Assembly (NCBI GenBank): GCA_037783545.1
Contig: JBBELK010000459.1
Coordinates: 682,001-746,000 of the forward strand
DNA: 64,000 bases
DNA from: Henricia sp. BOLD:AAB3569
Lineage: Eukaryota; Echinodermata; Asteroidea; Spinulosida; Echinasteridae
Direction of reading: 5' to 3'
A model generated the notes under the pieces. It saw only the letters and a program-made list of their open reading frames with translations. It was not told where the DNA came from and did no database searches. Both the position numbers and the translations under genes were made by a program. Of the stretch, positions 33,285-45,121 are shown one piece after another; the stretch's first letter is position 1; each line of letters begins with the position of its first letter.

Positions 33285-33548
33285 AGATTCTTCCAGAAAA
33301 TAGATTCTAACCTAACAATCATATGAAATAGCTCCCCAAAATACTATCCATGGGAAGAAAACAGGAAATTTCCAATCACTGCACTGCTTTATGTAACCAG
33401 ATAAATTAGTTTACAAGATATCGTTTTTGTACGATATCCGTGAAAATGTCGGATTAAGAGGGCGAAATTTCAGAATGGTAATGAGAAAAAGATGACACAT
33501 CCACCCATGAGGTAAGCGAGGGGCGGTCAAAAAAGTGATCTGGTCAAC
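33285..33548 (-). repeat. Family E fragment, inverted
   Basis: TCTAACCTAACAATCATATG, TACTATCCATGGGAAGAAAA, GTTTACAAGATATCG and TCAGAATGGTAATGAGAAAA match family E in reverse. The AAAGG ends are missing. Confidence 0.7.
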
Positions 33549-34697
33549 CTCATTTAAGATGTACTTATCCCCACCACATCGCACCCACTGTTTTATCTTT
33601 GTCAAATTTGCTGATTTGTTTTTTGTAAGTACATTTCAAAACCAGTAAACACGATTTGCAAACTAAAAGCAAAAACTGTTAAATTTGTATCATAAAATAA
33701 CCATTTTTGACTAAGTATAAGCTATAGTCTAGAAATAACAGTGCATGCCTGCATGGTTTGCGGTCATTTTCATAGAGAACTTATACACTAATTTTCTGAA
33801 AATATATCCTGTTCTCTTATGAATCCATCCAGTATTGAACACCAATCCCTAATACCCACTGAATTCGCACGCTATACCATCATCGACTAAAGTGAAAGCG
33901 CGAATGAGTACTGTGTGTAAACAACCTGGAGCATTTCTGCCGCGGAAACCTTAAAAGCGTTTGAAATTGATGCTCTCCGCCCTATACACCGTGGTGTAAT
34001 TTTTATCACGGAGAGAGAGGTGGCGTTATAAGAGAGAGGTGGCGTTATAATCTACTTGCCAAAATCCCCTGGGCTATGTGTATTAAAGGTCGCTTCGACC
34101 TGATACACATTGAGTGCTTCTCTTGTAGGATTTTAAGTTGGGATGAGACGGGATACTAGACATTCTAATGACGGTCTGGTAACAGACTCGCCATATATAA
34201 ACTATTACTGCATGCTTAAAATACAGTGCTAAGTGCATGTGGACTACTCACACCCAAAAAAAATGAAATAAATTTTCCCAAATATTTCCATGTTCTTTTC
34301 AGAAGTTTTGACCAGTGTAGATTTTGAGTCCTGTTTTCCCATAAAAAAAAGAAAAAATATATTTGTGGTACTTTTAGAAATTTAACCGGTTTAAACTATT
34401 TGTTGCTAATCTAATCTGTTTGAATCAGGAATGACAACAAATATTTCTATTAACAAAAACAGCAGTGATTGTTAGGTCTTCATCATAATTTATATTTATT
34501 AATAATTTATAATTATTATTAAAATTCAATGCCTATATTTAAGTATTTGCACTCTTTTTAAAAACTAATTACAGGTGTGTAGAAATAGGCTTACTGTTGA
34601 CCAACATAATGTCACACATTTGTTTTAATATAGAGTCTGCCTTCAGTTGATATATTGTGCAAATAGCATTGTACATTTAACATTCCTACATTGTCTA
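33549..34697. other. Unassigned stretch
   Basis: Contains a 19-bp direct duplication GAGAGAGGTGGCGTTATAA (34012-34052) and ATGTGTATTAAAGGTCGCTT near a matching TGATACACAT. No gene seen. Confidence 0.35.
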
Positions 34698-34701
34698 TTA
34701 A

Positions 34702-34996
34702 TCCTAACACTCTTTAATCCTCCAAAATCAATATGATTTTACATACACCGAGGCGCGGATCCAGGGGGCTTTGGGGGGCGGGGTTTAATGTATTTTGTGC
34801 GTCCGCAATAAGCCGATATGACTGGAGCTACCCTCCATCCAAATTGTAACCAAAATTGTGTTTCTTTTTTGGGGGGGTGGGGGGAGGAGAAGGGCTCCCC
34901 CTTCCCCCTGCTGAGCGACTTAATCGGCACTCGCACCGGAAAAACCCCTTCCTGGTAAAAATCCTAGATCCGCCCCTGACACCCTAGGAGTTAGGG
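34702..34996. mobile_element. piggyBac-like micro-MITE interrupted by a hAT-like MITE
   Basis: The outer element is bordered by TTAA (34698-34701 and 34997-35000). Without its insertion it matches the 61-bp element at 55732-55792: CAAAATCAATATGA, TTTTACATACACC, GGAGTTAGGG. The insertion is at 34753-34978. Confidence 0.75.
34753..34978. mobile_element. hAT-like MITE (GGCGGATCCAG ends), nested
   Basis: 226 bp; left GCGCGGATCCAGGGGGC, right TCCTAGATCCGCCCCTG. Flanks ACACCGAG and ACACCCTA fit a diverged 8-bp duplication of a site that reads ACACCCGAGGGAG in the empty homologue at 55774. The end word is shared with 61194-61607. Confidence 0.8.
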
Positions 34997-35095
34997 TTAA
35001 AGGATAATAACTATCGTAGTAAATTTGATTTAAAAAAAGAAGTAAAATTCATTAAATGAAGCACAATACAATTTTGCAATGTGATTTTCAACACT

Positions 35096-35648
35096 TTAAA
35101 GGCACACTGTATCATTTGCAATGACCCAACTTGTCAATCAACGAGTTGACTATGACCACCTTCAAAGGTAAAGATTGAATGGGTAGCAACTACATCCAAT
35201 GAAATATTTCCACCCGAGAGGAGAGAATTTTACCAGAAAATAATCCATGAAAAAGATTTACTTAGTTGGCTCGCATCTGGGCATTCCAAAATGGGCGCTG
35301 TGTACAGGCTGCACGATTCAGGCTTCGCACACTTTCCGTAGGTAGGCTACGCTGTGCATGTGGACTGTCGGGACTGGTCGCGCACACAACCGGTATGACG
35401 AGAGCCACAGAGTGCATACAAGTACGCGATTGACTGAGAACAAAGAGACGAATTTTGAATAAGTTGTGTTGAAACACCTCGTCAAGAGCGGCAAAACACG
35501 CATGGATTTTTCATGTTTTTGGAAAATGTATTGCAATTGATGGAGCTGAAAAGTCTTCAGATAGTTTTGTTTATGTTCTTCTGATTTATAATTATAATGG
35601 TTTTGTTCCCAGAATCGCTCAAAAACGGATCATCTATAGGGCCTTTAG
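35096..35648 (+). mobile_element. TTAA-AGG MITE family B copy 3
   Basis: TTAA (35096), AGGCACACTGTATCATTTGC; right end GATCATCTATAGGGCCT then TTAG (mutated TTAA, 35645-35648). 553 bp. Confidence 0.9.
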
Positions 35649-36071
35649 TTCACATTTTCTATGTACACATTTCTGTTTCATACTTGATCTAAAGAGTAAA
35701 GATAATTCTAAATTGGCAAAAAAGGAAGTGCATGCTGCCATTTTATTTCATAATTGACTAAAATTAGGTTCACACGATGTGCTTTGCAAATGGTTGATTT
35801 TTACTGACAATTATACGCACATCCATTGGCCTTCTTTTTTGTGTGTACTTAGGTCTTCCATCTGTTCTATTGAAAATATTAGCTGCAGGCGTTTGACCGT
35901 AAATCATAACCTACAATGGTTGAATACACTGTCATTGAGGTGTATTGACATGCCTGTATTTTCCAAGTAAAGATGAATAGACGAGGACGTCACAGAACCC
36001 TTTCAAAATGAGGATTGCATAGAAACGGTTATTGACATGCATGTGTGAAATTACGCAGTCAAAGACGTATG
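35649..36071. other. Unassigned stretch
   Basis: No feature supported. Confidence 0.35.
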
Positions 36072-36837
36072 TTAAAGGCCCAGCTGTGCATCATTTGCAG
36101 ATGACAGTTTTTTACAAAATCTATAGGAACAACTTTATTTGTTTTTATACGAAAGAATATATTTTCATCATTCCAAGTTTGGTTGAGATGCAGTATTATT
36201 TTAGAAAACCTGAAAAATCCATGTTTTTTTGTTGAATGAATGGCAAAACAATTGTTTGAATATCATTTTTTTTTCAAAATAAAACACCTTCAGTTGACAA
36301 TTTCTTCTACAAACTTTACCATCTTATACCAAGGTACCATGAACAAAAAATCATGTGGTGTTTTTTAGGCCACAAAAAGAAAGAACTATGTTTAATGTAA
36401 GTTGGAGTCTCCCAAAATTATGCGGTGATGCGGCTTTTTATTTTTATTTTTTGGTAAGTGGATTCCAAGCAATAAAGTCAGGTTGACATGAAGCCAACAG
36501 GCATGTTTTTAATCGAAACACTCAACAGACGGTGCGTGTCAAAGTAAAAAAAAAACTTTGACGTGCTGGGTTAAAAGTGACGCGCGCGCCAACGATAGTT
36601 TTTTGGGGGGTGCGGTGTTTTTGAAAAAAAGAACAAGTTTTGACGCGCAAGGGTGTTTTTTTTATTTTTATTTTTTATTTCAAATTTTACGCGCAGGGTT
36701 CAAAGTGATGCGCTCGCTAACATAAACATTTATTTATTTATTTTTTGCCTTACGCTATAAACAGTTTTAGTCGTGTTTTTTCGTCAGCTCATGAAGTAAA
36801 ATTTTGGGTCACTGCAAATGATGTATTGGGGCTTTAA
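36072..36837. mobile_element. TTAA-AGG element, family C
   Basis: TTAA (36072), AGGCCCAGCTGTGCATCATT; right end CACTGCAAATGATGTATTGG GGCT with TTAA at 36834-36837. 766 bp. The ends resemble family B but the body differs: GACGCGCGCGCC and GATGCGCTCGC words within T-rich tracts. Single full copy here; a related end lies near 4656. Confidence 0.75.
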
Positions 36838-37114
36838 ACTAACTTCATCACTTGAGTCCTGACCTTCACCTTAATTTGAATTTAGTGATAAACCGTGTGA
36901 AACAACCAACCCGCTGGTTCAATTTCCTTTCACTTCGGAGGTCGTCCATGGGAAGAATCCCTGCCTTGGTAGTGTACGTGCCCTGGGCTTCAGACCTCTA
37001 GACACAGTAGGACCACCTTGTCTGTAATTCTTGGGATGTCGACAATTCTCTCAAGCATGAAGATTGGCAAGGTGGTGTCTTTTGGTAACTGTGACTATGT
37101 TAAAGATTACAGGA

Positions 37115-37345
37115 TTGGAGAACTTTTACAAACGGCGTTATCTCCATGTGTGATTGAGGATGTGTATGATAAAAACTAACCTGTGTATAAGTCAGCTCAG
37201 TACCTTATCTACGTTCAGAGAAAACAATGACAAACTGTGGCCATGCTTTCAAGAAATTGTGTGAAGCCACGGTCCTATTTAGGCTGGTTTCCTGGCTATA
37301 CTGTGCAGAAAATGAAGCCATAATACTATGGTAGTCAGCTAGGGG
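37115..37345 (+). repeat. Repeat S copy 2
   Basis: TCCATGTGTGATTGAGGATG to GAAGCCATAATACTATGG, matching 6590-6775 and, at its left, the subterminal part of family D. Confidence 0.6.
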
Positions 37346-37692
37346 TCGAAGAAAAAACGGCACTAGTACAGTTGCATTCGAGTTGCTTCCTCGAGTCGGC
37401 GCTGACCTGAGGAGGATCATGCAAGGTGTGAAGAGTCGGGGGAAATGAGGAAACGAGGTTTAACATGTGTCGACCTGTGTAAGCTTATCGAACGCCAGTT
37501 TATTTACAAATAATACAGCGCCGAACGGCTGGTAAAGCGAATAGCCCAACATTTGGCCTCTTTCGTTAATTTTAAACATTTTTAGTTAATATAGTGACAT
37601 TTTTTTAAAGTTAATTACGACCATCGAAAAATTATTGTAAATGATGCTACATCACTACATTATGTAAACAGTAAGCCGGTGTGTTCCTTTAA
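37340..37692 (-). mobile_element. TTAA-AGG element family R, truncated, inverted
   Basis: Right end AGTAAGCCGGTGTGTTCCT plus TTAA (37689-37692). Read in reverse it matches the left half of 45122-45928: TGTTGGGCTAT, GTCGACACATG, GTCAGCGCCGACTCG. The other half is replaced by repeat S. Confidence 0.75.
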
Positions 37693-37743
37693 GTTTTTTT
37701 TGCACCCATACCCCACCCCAATATACAGCACAAATAGCATAGT

Positions 37744-38219
37744 TTAAAGATAGTATACATGATTGGTAAACTGTTGCGAATAGTTTTATCCCCCTGTGTG
37801 ATTGAAGATATGCATGATTAAAACCAACCTGAGCAAAAACCAGCTCCGTACTTCGTCTAACTTTTTAGAAAAAAGGGTTTGCAGTCATTTCGGCCTGAAC
37901 CACGGCCTGTACACGAAGTGGTTTTGGGGCGAAGTAGCATTTGGGCGATGTAGTGTTTGGACGAAGTGATTTGGGACGAAATGGCACTCGGGCGAAGTGG
38001 TTTGGGGGCGAAATGGCACTTGGCCGAAATGGTTTTGGGGCGAATTGAATGTTCGTCTCATGAGACGAAAACTAATTGTTTTACTCATTTCTCAAAGACT
38101 ATAGCACTTCAGACAAAACCATTTCAGGGGAAGTTTTCTACGGTCATCATGTTTATAGTTAGGTGACATCTATGAACATTTCTAATTTTTGAGATACCAA
38201 TCATGTATACCGCCTTTAA
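37744..38219 (+). mobile_element. TTAA MITE family D copy 2
   Basis: TTAA (37744), AGATAGTATACATGATTGGT; right end ACCAATCATGTATACCGCCT and TTAA (38216-38219). The GGGCGAA core spans 37926-38046. Confidence 0.92.
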
Positions 38220-40107
38220 TAGGCATCTAGGTAGGCCTACATGTATGCAGAAATAAGTTCACCGCAGGAGCCCCTTGAAGTAATGAATGGCCTCTTTTTG
38301 GCCCATTTTACATTCACCCCAGTCGAAAAGTACAGAGGCGGGCCAATGCACTTTGCTTCATTGTGTACTTCTGACTGTCCATAAAGTCCCTCAACTTTTA
38401 AGGTGAAAGTCGGTGTTTAGTAACAGCAATCAATTTGATTTTATTTGACATATTGCCTATTATATGTTATGCTGTACTGAGCAACAAAAGAAGGGGAAAC
38501 ATTTATTTTCTGCTTTTTGAAAAGAAAAAAAGTCAATCGGAGAGTGGGCATTTTCGGCAGTCATGCATAATGAAGCTGTTCTGTGAATATTTTGATGTCA
38601 ACTTTTAAACTTAAAATTTATGTTCTTGTTCGGTATAATTAATGACGACAGTTCTACAAGATTTGGTAAAGGTATACATCGAAAATTGCACATGTACATG
38701 TAACATAAAAGGAATGATTGAAATCGGTTTATTTTTACAAAAATGATCTTTTTTGCAGGCGTGAAATTTTTCAGAATTTTGCTTGAAATCAGATTTTTTT
38801 GAATGTGAAAAAAAGACAGTAGTAGTATCAAAAGGTATGCAGTTTGCAAATATTTTGTCAATTTTTAGACTTATTTTTTTGAAAAATTTCAAATTATCAT
38901 AGACAGCCTCATCCTAGATGCTAGCCATTTTATTGTACTTCATCACACGTCGTTTCATTTGCAGATTTTATCACAAAAAAAGCATTATGCGACCATTGTT
39001 TCTGCTCTTTTGCTTTGTTGGTTTAAAACTTTAACAGATAAGGACTTTATTAAATTCTTTCATTTAGAACATTAAAGATATTAGTTTGTCAATTTAGAGT
39101 CCCCGAGCCAAGTCGTGATTTTCCGTCCATTTGCAATCTCTCCCGAGAAAAGAATCCCCAATGATTCCAAACCACTTACACAACAAACTCGTCTCAATAA
39201 ACAGCGGCCCTATACGACCGCGCAGCAATCACGACGCAATACTCCAACTCGTGACAATATCGCGAGATAGAGATATCCATAACAACACCCGACAGGTCTC
39301 AACAAGAAACAAGGAATTGCAAAAAGGGGGGGACATACGCGGAATCGCACTCAAATAACAGAAACAGCAAAATTTGATCTCGTCGAGAGAACTCGCATCC
39401 TTTTTATAGAATGTGAGAAATCGAGGACGGCAAGTCCAAATCACATCAGTAGAAATTGAATACGTTAGCCCGACTTGCCCCGGGATTTCACTATTCAGCG
39501 TTGCTGGCCGCGGTTTACTCACGTTCCTTCGCGCCTAATAATGTCTTCGGGTTCTCGTATAAAAGAGGGAAGGGCTATAGAAATGGTAATTTCAAGCCTG
39601 CATCCCCCAGGCTTTTTTTCTATCATTACCAACACCTGACCTTTTATGTCTCCACCGTTACTTTTTTTCCCCATGATATTCTCTAGGTCTTTCGTGCTCA
39701 TCCCTCTTCCCAATGTCTCTTTGTCCGTGTGAGTGTCTGCACGAGTGCGGGACACAAATTTGACAAATAAGCTGTTGGAATTTCATAGCTGGCGGCGATG
39801 ACACTGGGACATCTGGTGAAGTCAGACTGTTGTAAACAAGACATTGTTAGAAATCTATACGTTTCAAACGAAGGAATACATTCATTATTTTTAATTTGCT
39901 TTGAAGAAATGTTTCAAGCGCAGTGCCGCTATAATGTTGGCATGTGGTTTTTATTTTTAATTCACAAAGAAAATGGTTCCAATTACAGAAAAAGACGTTA
40001 TTTCATTGCCATAGAAAATCAAACTTTTTCATCATCCTTGTAGAAATCTCTTTTCTGAAATATAAAAGATCTATGAACGGTCATTATTGCAATTAAAAAT
40101 CTTGGTT
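38220..40107. other. Long unassigned stretch
   Basis: About 1.9 kb. TTTTTATAGAATG and CTCTCCCGAGAAAAG words occur, but no TIR pair and no splice-flanked exon that I trust. Mixed composition at 39100-39760. Confidence 0.35.
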
Positions 40108-40601
40108 TTAAAGGTATAATACATGATTGGTATCTCAAGGAATCAGAAATGTTCACAGATTTACACATAACTAATTACGCAATATAAACATAATGACAGT
40201 AGAAAACTTCCCATGAAATGGTTTTGTCTGAAGTGCTATAGTCTTTGAGAAATTAGCAAAACAATTATTTTTCGTCTTGCGTAAATTCATTTCGCCCCAA
40301 AACCACTTCGTCCTGAAGCACTTTACCCAAAGGCCATTTTGACACAAAACCACTCCGTCCAAACACTACCTCGCCCAAATGCAACTTCACCCCAAAACAA
40401 CTCCTTGCACAGGCTGTGGTTCAGGGCGAAGTGGTTTTTAGGCGAAGTGACTGTAAACAATTTGTTGACTGTTTTCTCAAAAGTTAGACGAAGTACGGTG
40501 CTGATTTTGCTCAGGTTGGTTTTAATCATGCATACCTTTAATCACACAGGGGATGAAACTTTTGTAACGGTTTACCAATCATGTATACTAGCTACCTTTA
40601 A
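40108..40601 (-). mobile_element. TTAA MITE family D copy 3 (inverted)
   Basis: TTAA (40108), AGGTATAATACATGATTGGT; right ACCAATCATGTATACTAGCT-like end, TTAA (40598-40601). The TTCGCCC core is in reverse orientation at 40285-40450. Confidence 0.92.
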
Positions 40602-40682
40602 TAAGCCTGCTGACTAAAAAGTAACGAAAATGTAAAAACACCAACAAATAAAAAGCTTATTTTAAGCTTTCCTTATAGGCTA

Positions 40683-41366
40683 ATAAAACGCCCACTGAAA
40701 ATGTCGCAGTCTTCAATGGTGGAGACAGACATGACATTTTTATTGAAACTCCAAATCTGAAAATTTGCCGCATTTACGCTATGTTTCGGTTCAGGTTCAA
40801 TCTGCCTTTCCAACTGCAAAAGTGCATGGGGCGTTTTGCGTTGTGGAACTGGCACTGGATTCATTAGTTATATCTGTCACACGGCGCGCACTGCATAAGC
40901 TCCATCTCAAGGATGCGAAAATTGCCCAATAGGTCTATAGGGCGGTTTCACACTGTTACGGGTCACAAAACTCTCCCGTGTTTGTCTTCCAGATCAGAGA
41001 GAGAGAGAACGATAATGCCACGTGCAGAAACGCACGTGGCAGCCAGCAGAAAATCACGAGGCTCTATTGTTCTTTTCCTGATCTGGAGGACAAACAGAGA
41101 GAGAGATGTTTAGTGACGCGTGACAGTGTGAAACCGCTCTATATTCGAGCAGCGTGTACACTGCAAGCAACCTTGACAATTGCGGGGTTCAACCCTACCC
41201 AAAATGTGACTTGAAAGAGGCGAATCAGACCCGGGTCTGATCCGCTTTTTAAAATTCACCTTTTGCGTTTACACTTGGCGCCTACCCGGCTTTCAACTCA
41301 CTATTTTGGAAATTGCGGAGTTCGTTTCCATACAAGCAAAGTTGAGTGTAAACGAGCCTTACGTTA
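40683..41366. mobile_element. Self-reiterating TIR element family P, interrupted
   Basis: Shares GAAAATTTGCCGCATTTAC, CCTTGACAATTGCGGGGTTC, GAATCAGACCCGGGTCTGAT and GCGTTTACACTT with 53489-53952. A different element (40940-41145) is inserted in it. Confidence 0.7.
40940..41145. mobile_element. Foldback element Q, nested in P
   Basis: Ends AGGGCGGTTTCACACTGT and ACAGTGTGAAACCGCTCT. Inner arms TTTGTCTTCCAGATCAG/CTGATCTGGAGGACAAA flank AG-rich runs, and the centre is the hairpin TGCCACGTGC-AGAAAC-GCACGTGGCA. Confidence 0.85.
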
Positions 41367-41843
41367 CATATTGCTATAAATGTACACGTATTGCACTATT
41401 ATTAGCACAGTGTGACTTCCGCTGAAGTATCTCTACATCTTGTAACTGTAGCCAGAATCTGAATGTAATTTCCCAATAAAAAGGTCAACAAATGCCAATA
41501 GATACAGCATGGAAAAAGTCTCTGTTCCAGATATGTCAGTAACTGCCCATCATGACAGTAATGTTCTCATTGAGTGCACCATCGAACCATGCAAGAAGGC
41601 TATAAAAAGAACCGACACTGTTGAATCCTTCATGTCTTAACAGGTTGTTGAAGATATTGTTAGCCCACGCAGCGATCCTTGCCCTGAATTGAGAACGAAG
41701 TCCAGGATATGGAGTGTCAAATACAAGGCAACAAAGTTATAATGGTTGTGATTAGATTGTCCGTGGTTGTCAGCAAATCAAATATTTTTTGGGCTCTGAA
41801 CGAATTTTTAAAAGCATATACTTCATTTTAACAAAAGAATCTC
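41367..41843. other. Unassigned stretch
   Basis: No feature supported. Confidence 0.35.
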
Positions 41844-41992
41844 TATAGAGCTTCTGCACCGGCGGCCATGACAGGGGGCATGTTTTCTTATTTAAATGAT
41901 GTAACAATAGAACCACAAAGCACCTACTCATGCATGACACATGGTAACAATGTTATTGCCCCCTGTCATGGCCGCCGTGCAAAGGCTCTATA
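41844..41992. mobile_element. TIR MITE (family K), 149 bp
   Basis: TATAGAGCTTCTGCACCGGC plus GGCCATGACAGGGGGCA at the left; the complement TGCCCCCTGTCATGGCCGCC and GCTCTATA at the right. The arms are about 36 bp with few mismatches. Possible TA duplication. Confidence 0.88.
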
Positions 41993-42027
41993 CTTTGCAT
42001 TTTAGACATTGGCAATGTGTACAAAAA

Positions 42028-43113
42028 AAAGCACGTCCTACTTTTGATCTTAAACTAACTTTGTTATTTTCCAATGGATTTTAACCGAATTTTCACATCA
42101 TGCAAACAAGGCTTGACAAATTTTTATTAAAGGGCCTGTCACACACTACCGATGTACCTCGCCAGGACTAAACTGGAGCACACAATTAACAACAGCAAGA
42201 AAATCGGCGGACTTATGTCGTGAAAGCACTTGAAAAATTGGCCGTAGCAATACCGACGTAGTACCGGCGTTCCCGTTGTGATACCGTTGTTCTACCGTTG
42301 TCCTACCGATGTAAGAGCCGATGTGCTACCGAATTGTCACCTTAGTGTTACCGATGTGCCGCCGTTGTTCTACCGATGTGCCACCGTTGACCGGAGCTAT
42401 AGCGGAGTGATACCATTGTACTGCCGTTGTAGTACCGTTGCTTGCTCCGGCAGCGCAACGACAGACATTTTTGAGCATGTTAAAAAATTTACACCGTCTC
42501 CTGCCGTTGCTAATTTTTTTGTCGATGTCCTGACGATCTACTACCGTTCTTAGCGATGTGATACGTTACGCTGCTGTACTAGTACCGATCCTCGAAAACC
42601 GCCAAATTTGTGCTCCGGTATAGCTCCGGCAAGCCAAATCGGCTAGGTGTGACAGGCCCTTAGGTTTTATCAGTTTTTACCAAGAGGGTGAGATTTTATA
42701 GCCATACAAAAAAAAAGGTCAATATCAGAATTCTCCATTTTCGACTTGGCCTCCTCCAATGTGGATACACCGCTGGAGACTGGTGGGATGTGCATGCTGC
42801 AGCCAAATGCTTCTGAGGAAATGCAGGATCATCCCTAACGTTATTGCGAAACCATCTTGATCGTTTCGCGCAGCTTAACAAGAGGTGCAAAGGGACCTTA
42901 GACATAGACAATTGCCTTGACAATGGAGGATGCAAAGTCAAAAGTGGCAAATTCTGGTAGGGTTTTATTTTTTTGTAGCTTTTAAATCGAACCCTCTTGT
43001 CCAAAACTGATGAAACTCGCTCTATAAAATTTGTCAAGCCTTGTTTACATGATGTGAAAATTTGGTTTAAATCCATTGGAAAATGAAAAAGTTATTTAGA
43101 TTAGAAGTGGGAC
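42028..43113. mobile_element. Foldback element with interrupted left arm
   Basis: The arms share TTTTCCAATGGATTT, ATCATGCAAACAAGGCTTGA (right arm: CAAGCCTTGTTTACATGATG) and TTATCAGTTTT. The left arm is split by the 537-bp element at 42127-42663. The 126-codon minus frame (43076-42696) crosses the arm and shows no transposase motif. Confidence 0.75.
42127..42663. mobile_element. Self-reiterating TTAA element, CTACCGATGTGC type
   Basis: TTAA (42127), AGGGCCTGTCACACAC; right end GTGTGACAGGCCCT then TTAG. About 25 degenerate TACCGTTGT / TACCGATGTGC / CGGAGC words fill the body. Confidence 0.85.
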
Positions 43114-43668
43114 ATGGTTACATACACGTAGTATGTATAGTGCAATGTACGTACACATGCACACAATATACATAGTATTCTACACTGGTTTCCTTAACAT
43201 TAATCTTTAAGTTTTGACCTTTCAAATGGCTAATCTGATGACGAGAATCTCGAAGAAACCGCATCAAAGATTAAAGTACGTCAAGAAAAAAAAGATGAAT
43301 ACTTGTCATGTTTTTCATTAGTACTGTGTTATGTTTTTCTCACAGCATTTGGAGATGAAAACAAGCTTGACAATTCCGAAAGAGAGCCAAAATCCCGCAA
43401 ATTAAATCGCCCAATCAACAGTTGACGTTTCCAGTGCGGAGCACAATACAAATTTCTCTTCCGTTGTTGCTTTTTTCTAAAGGTCAACGTTTTAGGAGAA
43501 GTGTACATGTGTAGGGACGTCATGCTGAAGAAAATGAATTAAGTTTCCCAATCGGGGAAATTTATCATTTTAAAGAAGTATTCGGTTTGAAAAACGGAAG
43601 GCTATATTTTGTGAATTTTGAGAGCTACGCGTTACCTTGGTTTCTAAAAGTCACTAAAATTTGAAGAA
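43114..43668. other. Unassigned stretch
   Basis: No feature supported. Confidence 0.35.
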
Positions 43669-44117
43669 TTAAAGTTAGTCTACATGATTGGTAAATTGTT
43701 ACAAATTGTTTTATTTCCCTGTATGATTGAAGATATGCATGATTAAAACCAACCCAAGTAAAAGTCAGCTCCGTACTTCGTCTAACTTTTGAGAAAACAG
43801 TAAAAAAAAAAGAAGCTTTACAGTCACTTCGCCCAAAAACCACTTCGCCCTGAACCACGACCTGTGCACAAAGTGGTGTTTGGGCGAACTGGTTCAGGTC
43901 AAAGTGGTCCAGGGCAAAGTGGTTTTGGGGTGAAGTGAATTTTCATCTCATGAGACGAAAATTAATTGTTTTACTTATTTCTCAAAGACTATAGCACTTC
44001 AGACAAAACCATTTCAGGGAAGTTTTCTACCATCATCGTGTTTATATTGTGTAAGTTATGTATAAATCTGTGAACATTTCTGATTTTCAAGATACCAATC
44101 ATGTATTCTACCTTTTA
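43669..44117 (+). mobile_element. TTAA MITE family D copy 4
   Basis: TTAA (43669), AGTTAGTCTACATGATTGGT; right end ACCAATCATGTATTCTACCT, with TTAA mutated. The GGGCGAA core is shortened. Confidence 0.9.
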
Positions 44118-44422
44118 CATTGTAGAAGCCACATTTTTTGAAGGAAATCGCCCTGTTTAGAGGCTCAACATTGTCCAACGTGTTCAAATTAATGTGCATG
44201 CTCGAACATCATCAAACATGCTCAAGCTTATTCGCAGATGTTCAAATCGTCATACAAACATCGTCATACAAACGTTAGATTTAGTTCTTGAACAAAAGTA
44301 TGATTTTTGTATTAAAATTGGGCTATAGTCTTGTCAATTTTAGGCGTGTTTTTATTACCTAAACTTGCTCAAATGCCTTTTTCTTTCTTTCATTCATTCT
44401 TTCTTTTCTAATAACAATCAGT

Positions 44423-44603
44423 GAAGAACAACTGCACAACCGTGATTCGAGACCACCAGTTGGCTTCATACATGTAGCTCAATTGGTTTGGCGTCTGCAC
44501 GTTAAGCAGAAGGTCCGCGGTTCGAATCCCGGTGGAGCCAAGTTGTTCTTCACTGCATCCAGATTTCCCAAACTCATGGACATTTGTCCTTATTTGTATC
44601 TAA
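44423..44603 (+). repeat. tRNA-like dispersed repeat copy 2 (tRNA part 44462-44540)
   Basis: Same unit and flanks as 21591-21768. The anticodon-like loop is ACGTTAA (triplet GTT, position 33 is C). A 6-bp insertion (ACATGT) between acceptor and D arm breaks the fold. B box GGTTCGAATCC intact. Confidence 0.7.
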
Positions 44604-45121
44604 TACATAAGACTTCATTTGTCAGCCCAGTTTCTCTCGTGTCCGGATGGATCTTCCTGAACTGTCACATCATCGTTTTTATATATCTGTATTTTTCTCT
44701 GTTTCCGCTCTCTCTGTTTCCGCTCTCTCTCTCTGTTGACTTCTAAACTAGGTTAATATTCCCCCCTCTTGTATGTCTTCATTTCCTTCTATCAAGCTTC
44801 ACAAGCAACCTTTGCTTTTTCATAATTCATCAATTGAATTTCTTGGCTCTCCACTTCTTTATTGAGCTCCGGAGGAATGAAAGAAGAAAAAAATGTTGGC
44901 AGTCCATCAATTGAGAATCGTCTCTCGAGGAAGATAGAGGGATGGGGGAAGGGGGCCTGGAATATCTATTTGACATCTACAATTATTATAAAGTGTGGGC
45001 TGTACATGTATGTTTTCCCGACTTGATTATAGCAGTGTTTTAGTCGAAAGGTTTCTGAGGATTTTTAAATAAGTTGCATGTTGCTTGGACTCCTTTGCTG
45101 AACTCTTATCCATGGCAGTAC
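44604..45121. other. Unassigned, with a TCTC microsatellite
   Basis: CTCTCTCTGTTTCCGCTCTC direct repeats at 44700-44735. Otherwise no feature. Confidence 0.4.

Noticed and set aside
42696..43076. 126-codon minus ORF resembling a transposase fragment
   Set aside because: It crosses the arm of a foldback element and shows no DDE/D motif or recognisable transposase sequence.
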